In this document: in pieces, positions 6,861 through 9,951 of the stretch
Position numbering within the stretch: the first letter of the stretch is position 1
Layout of the letters: each line of letters starts with the position of its first letter
Assembly: GCA_035551935.1 (NCBI GenBank)
Contig: DASZMJ010000055.1
Span: 1 to 9,951 of the forward strand
Length of the DNA: 9,951 bases
Direction of reading: 5' to 3'
From: DASZMJ01 sp035551935
GTDB taxonomy: Bacteria; Planctomycetota; Planctomycetia; Isosphaerales; Isosphaeraceae
Program-made: the position numbers and the translations under genes
Notes under the pieces: model-generated
Seen by the model: only the letters and a program-made list of their open reading frames with translations
Told to the model about the DNA's origin: nothing
The model's database searches: none

Positions 6861-6891
6861 GTGAACCGAACCGGCCCGTCGGTTCGTTCCG
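6861..6891. repeat. 31-bp inverted module, right copy
   Basis: It begins GTGAACCGAACCGG and ends GGTTCGTTCCG. Arms GAACCGA (6863-6869) and TCGGTTC (6879-6885) are exact complements. It has the same orientation as the copy at 6210-6240, so the two flank most of the single units as direct repeats of an inverted module. Two of the four differences from the left copy (6867/6880 area) stay paired in the stem. Confidence 0.75.
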
Positions 6892-6930
6892 CGCGGCGCG
6901 CGGTGGGTTCGTTTCGCGCACGGACCTCCG

Positions 6931-6990
6931 CCCTCTGCCCTCTGCTCTCTGCCATTTGCCCTCTGCCATTTGCCCTTGGCCCTCGGCTCT
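6931..6990. repeat. Low-complexity CTCTGCC/ATTTGCC run
   Basis: The bases are built from seven-base words: CCCTCTGCCCTCTG, then CTCTGCCATTTGCCCT twice in a row with a 14-base period (6947 and 6961), then CCTTGGCCCTCGG. On the minus strand it is a purine-rich run of GGCAGAGG and GGCAAATG. Such runs expand by slippage; no coding sense is seen. Confidence 0.7.
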
Positions 6991-7180
6991 CCCCCACAAA
7001 GACCCGGCGCGCAGCACGCCCCTCCCGCGAGGAGCCGCTACCCCCATAGTTGGAATCCCGGCCGAAAACCGGCAGCAATTCCGGGAAAAAGGCCCGACGG
7101 TCCCATGTCCGAAGCCCCGGGCCAGGGGCCTGGATCGGAGACCGGGAGGCTTGAGGTCGGGGGACGATCCCGATCGTGTT

Positions 7181-7234
7181 GAGCGACCTCTCGCGGCTGC
7201 GCCGCTCGGACGCCGACCGGCGTCCGGGTCGCTC
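7181..7234. other. Predicted three-way-junction fold
   Basis: Outer arms GAGCGACC (7181-7188) and GGTCGCTC (7227-7234) are exact complements. Between them lie two perfect hairpins: GCGGC-TGC-GCCGC (7193-7205) and GGACGCC-GACC-GGCGTCC (7208-7225). All three stems (8, 5 and 7 pairs) can form together, giving a compact cloverleaf-like junction on either strand. No known RNA family is recognised. GC-rich DNA yields hairpins by chance, but three nested perfect stems in 54 bases is notable. Confidence 0.5.
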
Positions 7235-7278
7235 GCGGTCGGTTTATGCCCGGAAAGGCTACCGCTACGGCGGCAGGG

Positions 7279-7301
7279 GTGTCAGGAACGGCTCCTGACC
7301 C
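7279..7301. repeat. REP-like imperfect palindrome
   Basis: GTCAGGA (7281-7287), loop ACGGC, TCCTGAC (7293-7299), bordered by GGT on the left and CCTTT on the right. The word GTCAGGA-n-TCCTGACCCTTT resembles REP-type intergenic palindromes mobilised by REP-associated tyrosine transposases (RAYT). No transposase is in this window, so it would be a stand-alone copy. Confidence 0.5.
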
Positions 7302-7330
7302 TTTCCCGCTCTTGACCCCTTTCCCGCTCT
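7296..7330. repeat. Two-copy 17/18-bp tandem repeat
   Basis: TGACCCTTTCCCGCTCT (7296-7312) is followed at once by TGACCCCTTTCCCGCTCT (7313-7330), differing by one inserted C. It overlaps the right arm of the REP-like palindrome, so the unit may be part of the same element. Confidence 0.7.
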
Positions 7331-7398
7331 CGCCCCCCGGCCCGACCGCCGGGCCTTCCGACCGTCGCGGGGAAGGGGCTCAGGCGTGGGCGGGTAGG

Positions 7399-7473
7399 TT
7401 GAAAAGTGAAGATATCATTATGTTATAGATGTCTTATATAAAAAGATATGTCCTTATCATTATACACACTCGG
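7399..7473. other. AT-rich island, possible promoter or transcript end
   Basis: About 75 bases are strongly AT-rich (for example GATATCATTATGTTATAGA and TTATATAAAAAGATATG) in otherwise very GC-rich DNA. On the plus strand TTGAAA (7399-7404) is followed 19 bases later by TATAGA, a poor promoter spacing; the minus strand has TATAATGATAAGG. The words GATATCATTAT and CTTATCATTAT recur. No gene starts just after it on either strand, so its role is open. Confidence 0.4.
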
Positions 7474-7516
7474 CGCGGCGGGGTCCAGCCCCGGGGCCGG
7501 GCCGGGGGAGCGGGGC

Positions 7517-7957
7517 TCAGCGGCCGATCCATTCGTCGGGGTTGGCGCGGCCGTCGGCGCCCTGGGCGCCGATGCCGGCGGCGCGGCGGGGGCCGTTGAA
7601 CATGCCGGGGCCGGGGCGGCGGACACCGGCGGGGTAAGGGGTGGGATAGGTGTACGAGTAGGTGACGCGGCTCGCGGGGGCGTAATCGTAGTACCGCCGG
7701 GTCCGGGCGTCGTAGGAATACGGGCGCCGGACGGGCACGTCGTAGTAGAAGTACCGCCGGGCAGCGGGGTCGTAGGTGTAATAGCGACGGACCTGGGCGG
7801 GTGCGGCGGGCGTCCAGGTCGGCCGCGTCACGCGGTAGCCGGCGGTGCCGGCCGCGCCGAGCGCCCCCTGGGCCTGCGCGGGGGTCGCCGCCGGCCCGAG
7901 CAGGCCACCGATCGTCACGACGAGGCTCAGGGCCACCATCGACAAGGACCGCGACAT
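7517..7957 (-). CDS. Secreted Tyr/Arg-rich repeat protein, function unknown
   Basis: A 146-residue protein with a clear signal peptide (MSRSLSMVALSLVVTIGGLL, cleavage expected after TPAQA at 29), so it is exported. The middle (57-104) is a run of aromatic/basic repeats: RRYYTYDPAARRY, FYYDVPVRRPY, SYDARTRRYY, DYAPASRVTY, then SYTYPTPYP. The unit is roughly RRY-x-YD-x-x-x, about 11-12 residues, with no cysteine. The end (112-146) is Gly/Pro/Arg-rich and closes with NPDEWIGR. Such chains often bind cell wall, polysaccharide or each other, but that is inference. The start is firm: GGGGAGG lies 5 bases before the ATG. It stands alone, with AT-rich gene-free stretches on both sides. No known family is recognised. 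Confidence 0.8.
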   Translation of the reverse strand: MSRSLSMVALSLVVTIGGLLGPAATPAQAQGALGAAGTAGYRVTRPTWTPAAPAQVRRYYTYDPAARRYFYYDVPVRRPYSYDARTRRYYDYAPASRVTYSYTYPTPYPAGVRRPGPGMFNGPRRAAGIGAQGADGRANPDEWIGR

Positions 7958-8364
7958 CGCGACCTCCCCGACACGCCGGCGCCCGGCCGATTCGGTGCCC
8001 CGGCCCGGCCTCGGACCGACCGACGCGGGGAGGGCGTCGCGGGAGGGCGGAAGGGCTCGCGGCGACTCCTGTCAATTCCTGAAGTCCCACAAGCCCAAAC
8101 GTGTCCTCTTTATTATTCGCCGGGGTCGAGGCGGAGTCCAGGGAAAAGCGCCGGGCGCCAGGCGCCAGGCGAGGCGATGCGCGCGGGGGGCTTGCGGCCG
8201 CGGCCCGCTCGCCCGCAGACTCGGCACCCAGCACGCGTCACTTCTCCGGAGAGGGTCAAGGCGATGGGGCGAACTTCGAGGCGGACTGGAGGGGGGATAA
8301 GGTGGCGGGAACCGAATTAATGATTAAGTGAACATATTATCGATTCATGACATCTTTTCCTTCT
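7958..8364. other. 407-bp intergenic region between two minus-strand genes
   Basis: No gene is seen. The right end (8300-8364) is AT-rich and includes the palindrome TTAATGATTAA (near 8319); it lies just behind the TPR stop and carries no hairpin-plus-T terminator. A second AT-rich patch (8071-8120) upstream of the Tyr-rich gene contains TTGACA on the minus strand (8075-8070), but no matching -10 follows. GGCGCCA is repeated head to tail at 8154 and 8161, followed by a partial third GGCG. Confidence 0.55.
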
Positions 8365-9657
8365 TTATTTGTCCCTCTGTTCGCAGGACCGACAGAAGAG
8401 ATCGTCTGGTATCGCCAGGAGTCGGCCCGGAAAACCCGCGTCGGCCCGCGGCCGGATGCGACGATCTAGCGCCCTCGCCTCGATGTCACGGCCGAGCCTC
8501 CGCAACGCCGCGGTGCGATGCGAGGCGACGGCCGAGATGTCGGGGTGCTCGACCCCGAGGCACTTCTCAAGGATTGCCAGGGCCCGGCCGTGCAACGGCT
8601 CGGCCGCGGCCCAGTCGCCGTGAGCGGCGGCGACGCGGCCAAGGCCGTCGAGGCTGTAGGCCAGATCGCGATGTTCCTTCCCCAGCGTCTTCTCGCGGAG
8701 GGCCAACGCCTCCTTGAAGAGTCTCTCGGCGTCGTCGGGCTTGCCGGCTTTCAGGTCGAGCTCGCCCAGGCCATCGAGGCAGAACGCGGCCATGGGGTGC
8801 TCGGGGCCCAGCGTCCGGGCGACCGCCAGCGCGCGGCGAAAGTCCCGCTCGGCCTCGTCCGGCCGGCCCTGGAGGTCGCGGAGCTGGCCGAGGACGATCC
8901 GCGTGTGCGCGGCCAAGACGGGGTGCTTCTCGTCGGCCTGCTTCTCCTTGAGGACCAGGAGCGGGATCTTCAGTTCCCGTTCGGCGTCACCGAGTCGGCC
9001 GCGGGCCAGCGCGACGCTCGCGAGCCCGAGGTGGCCGTGGGCTTTCAGGTGGATCTTTCCGACCCTGAGCGTATCCACTTTATTGATACATTTGATGAAG
9101 TGACTGTAATTTTGATCGGCCTCATCGTAACTGGCCTGCGCCGCGTCGACGAAGCCCAGGCCGAGATAACTCCAGGCGACGAAACGGTTGCCTTCGCCGA
9201 ACGAGAAAACGGTGTCATACTCAATCGCCCGCTTCAGGAGGCGTTCCGCCCTCCCGTAGTCCTCGCCGACGGCGGCCTCGGCGAACCCGAAGTTCTGCTC
9301 GGTGTCACCTCGATCGTAGTTTCTTGAGAGCTTGACCCGCTCGCCGGCCACGTCGTTGAACAGTGGGAGGGCGAGCGAGTAACGCCCTACTCGCAGATAG
9401 TCGTAGGCTCTGGAGCGAAGACTGCTCGCCTTCAGACTGATTTCCACGTCTCGTTTGAATTTCACACTCTCATCAGCAAGCCGTTGCGAATCCGACCGCA
9501 CCCCTTGGCGCTTCTTCTGGGTCGTGTCCGGGGTCCGGGCCAGCGTCCCCTGCTTCGCGAGATCGCCCTCCTGTCCCTGGGCACGAGCGGGGGCTGTAAA
9601 CAAGGCGAGGAAGAGCGTCGCGACGACGAGTCCTCGGTGTCGAACGAGTCCGAACAT
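8365..9657 (-). CDS. Secreted tetratricopeptide-repeat protein
   Basis: A 430-residue protein with a signal peptide (hydrophobic 9-22, cleavage expected at ARA-QG, 26/27), so the TPR scaffold lies outside the cytoplasm. The C-terminal half shows 42-residue kinesin-light-chain-type repeats at 247-288, 289-330 and 331-372, each built as LGxL....G-x-x-(D/E)-(D/E)AE-x-x-(F/L)-x-x-AL and ending LG-x-EHP or LGKEHR; a partial fourth starts at 373. Looser TPR-like helices precede it at about 81-104 (SRAYDYLRVGRYSLALPLF), 129-146 and 160-190. A polar stretch at 27-70 links the signal to the repeats. The tail ends FCRSCEQRDK with a CxxC pair. TPRs mediate protein contacts; the partner is unknown and no enzyme domain is fused. 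The start is supported by GGGAGGAG five bases before the ATG. Confidence 0.92.
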   Translation of the reverse strand: MFGLVRHRGLVVATLFLALFTAPARAQGQEGDLAKQGTLARTPDTTQKKRQGVRSDSQRLADESVKFKRDVEISLKASSLRSRAYDYLRVGRYSLALPLFNDVAGERVKLSRNYDRGDTEQNFGFAEAAVGEDYGRAERLLKRAIEYDTVFSFGEGNRFVAWSYLGLGFVDAAQASYDEADQNYSHFIKCINKVDTLRVGKIHLKAHGHLGLASVALARGRLGDAERELKIPLLVLKEKQADEKHPVLAAHTRIVLGQLRDLQGRPDEAERDFRRALAVARTLGPEHPMAAFCLDGLGELDLKAGKPDDAERLFKEALALREKTLGKEHRDLAYSLDGLGRVAAAHGDWAAAEPLHGRALAILEKCLGVEHPDISAVASHRTAALRRLGRDIEARALDRRIRPRADAGFPGRLLAIPDDLFCRSCEQRDK

Positions 9658-9840
9658 CGTCTCCTCCCTGGGTAGTAGTCAGCAGGAACGACGCCCGCCG
9701 GCTCGTGTTGAGCCCTGTTGCGACGCGTTCGGCACTCCCGTCGTCCCGGTGCCGGGGCAGCATACCTATCGAGTCGATAATGCGCTGATTCCATTCCACC
9801 AGGAACCGGGGACTTAGGCGTCCGGCAGTAAATGCTATAC
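9658..9840. other. Upstream region of the TPR gene
   Basis: 183 bp without a gene. It holds the TPR gene's Shine-Dalgarno sequence next to 9658 and must carry either its promoter or readthrough from the gene entering at the right edge. I could not fix a promoter or terminator in it. Confidence 0.5.
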
Positions 9841-9951
9841 CTACGATTTATTCTTCACCGGCTTGATGGTGATGTCGTACTTGGGGAGGGTGATCGAGCG
9901 TTGCAGGCGGGCCTCGTAGCGCTTCATCTCTTGGGCGGCGACCCGGACACC
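9841..9951 (-). CDS. C-terminal end of an unidentified protein (partial, runs off the window)
   Basis: Read on the minus strand, the last 36 codons and the TAG stop (9841-9843) encode VAAQEMKRYEARLQRSITL followed by PKYDITIKPVKNKS. The mix of a charged helix and a short beta-like, Lys-rich tail looks like real protein, and codon choice (C or G at third positions until the last codons) matches the neighbouring genes. The start and most of the gene lie beyond the right edge, so no family can be named. It lies 183 bp upstream of the TPR gene on the same strand. Confidence 0.65.
   Translation of the reverse strand, partial: GVRVAAQEMKRYEARLQRSITLPKYDITIKPVKNKS

Larger units (their letters stand above)
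6210..6923. repeat. Interspersed GGTTCGTT repeat field
   Basis: The exact core GGTTCGTT occurs nine times, starting at 6230, 6267, 6387, 6421, 6485, 6548, 6611, 6881 and 6906. Diverged copies start at 6453 (GGTTCGGT), 6655 (GGTCCATT), 6724 and 6790 (GGTTCGCG) and 6752 (GGTTTGTT). Cores often follow GGATTG or CGTTC and are often followed by CCGCGCCG. Between 6387 and 6611 the cores fall at 34, 32, 32, 63 and 63 bases, a pitch near 32. Other gaps (37, 64, 25) are not multiples of three. Similar peptide strings (NEPN, KTNPI) occur, as I recall, in hypothetical proteins of planctomycete genomes, which suggests a dispersed repeat family that is sometimes mis-called as genes; I could not verify this here. 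Confidence 0.8.
5998..7516. other. 1.5-kb gene-free region rich in repeats and hairpins
   Basis: No frame here has a plausible start, ribosome binding site and conserved protein together. Nearly all frames on both strands stay open for hundreds of bases. On the minus strand the same repeat is read as NEPN, ERTQ or KTNPI in different frames, so the conservation is at DNA or RNA level. From left to right it holds the upstream region of the DUF2752 operon, the GGTTCGTT repeat field, a low-complexity run, imperfect hairpins near 7051-7082, a three-way-junction fold, a REP-like hairpin and an AT-rich island, each listed separately. Confidence 0.75.

Noticed and set aside
4835..7078. A 747-residue open frame on the minus strand covering the lipoprotein and the repeat field
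   Set aside because: Only its last 237 codons are a gene, with their own ribosome binding site and lipobox. The upstream part is repeat DNA, open because stops are rare at this GC level.
8070..8075. TTGACA (minus strand) as the -35 box of the Tyr-rich protein gene
   Set aside because: No -10-like hexamer lies 16-18 bases further on, and the distance to the gene is over 100 bases; kept only as a note.
8518..9327. Plus-strand frame opposite the TPR gene
   Set aside because: The minus-strand TPR repeats, signal peptide and ribosome binding site explain the sequence; the plus frame is an antisense shadow.

Overview
The window is GC-rich bacterial DNA. Its style points to a planctomycete, probably near Isosphaeraceae. 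The clues are Tat or lipoprotein signals, a Uma2-family gene, a secreted multi-EF-hand protein, a DUF2752 protein, a secreted TPR protein, and a long non-coding field of GGTTCGTT-type repeats. The phylum is an inference from gene and repeat content, and the family is only a guess. I see no transposase, integrase, tRNA, CRISPR array or recognisable defence cluster.

Left part, plus strand (1-4323). The window opens inside the 3' part of a 5S rRNA gene, the end of an rRNA operon, closed by a 38-bp perfect palindrome and a T run. Next is a Uma2-family nuclease gene broken by one in-frame TGA (pseudogene, 210-779). It is followed by an MFS permease (793-2313), a small Tat/lipobox lipoprotein (2398-2664) and a YraN/UPF0102 protein (2681-3079). 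A 300-bp leader precedes a secreted protein with six EF-hand loops (3382-4323).

Middle, minus strand (4411-5997). A strong hairpin at 4348-4384 separates the convergent EF-hand and cdd genes. Read from right to left, a likely three-gene operon runs: DUF2752 membrane protein (5545-5997), a lipoprotein that starts within the DUF2752 stop (ATGA overlap, 4835-5548), and cytidine deaminase cdd (4411-4821).

Gene-free stretch (5998-7516). About 1.5 kb holds no convincing gene. It carries at least nine exact GGTTCGTT cores plus variants, partly at a 32-33 bp pitch. A similar 31-bp inverted module lies at each end of the field. It also holds a three-unit 33-bp tandem array, a CTCTGCC/ATTTGCC low-complexity run, a predicted three-way-junction fold (7181-7234), a REP-like hairpin (7281-7299) and an AT-rich island (7399-7473). 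Long frames across it are open only because stops are rare. The repeats fall in all three frames of one strand, so this is not a protein repeat.

Right part, minus strand (7517-9951). This holds a secreted Tyr/Arg-rich repeat protein (7517-7957), a gene-free 407-bp gap, a secreted TPR protein with kinesin-light-chain-type 42-residue repeats (8365-9657), and the last 36 codons of another gene entering from the right edge (9841-9951).

The genes do not form one obvious pathway. Most look like envelope or secreted proteins and housekeeping. The most unusual content is the repeat and structure field at 6.2-7.5 kb, then the freshly broken Uma2 gene and the enlarged MFS permease.
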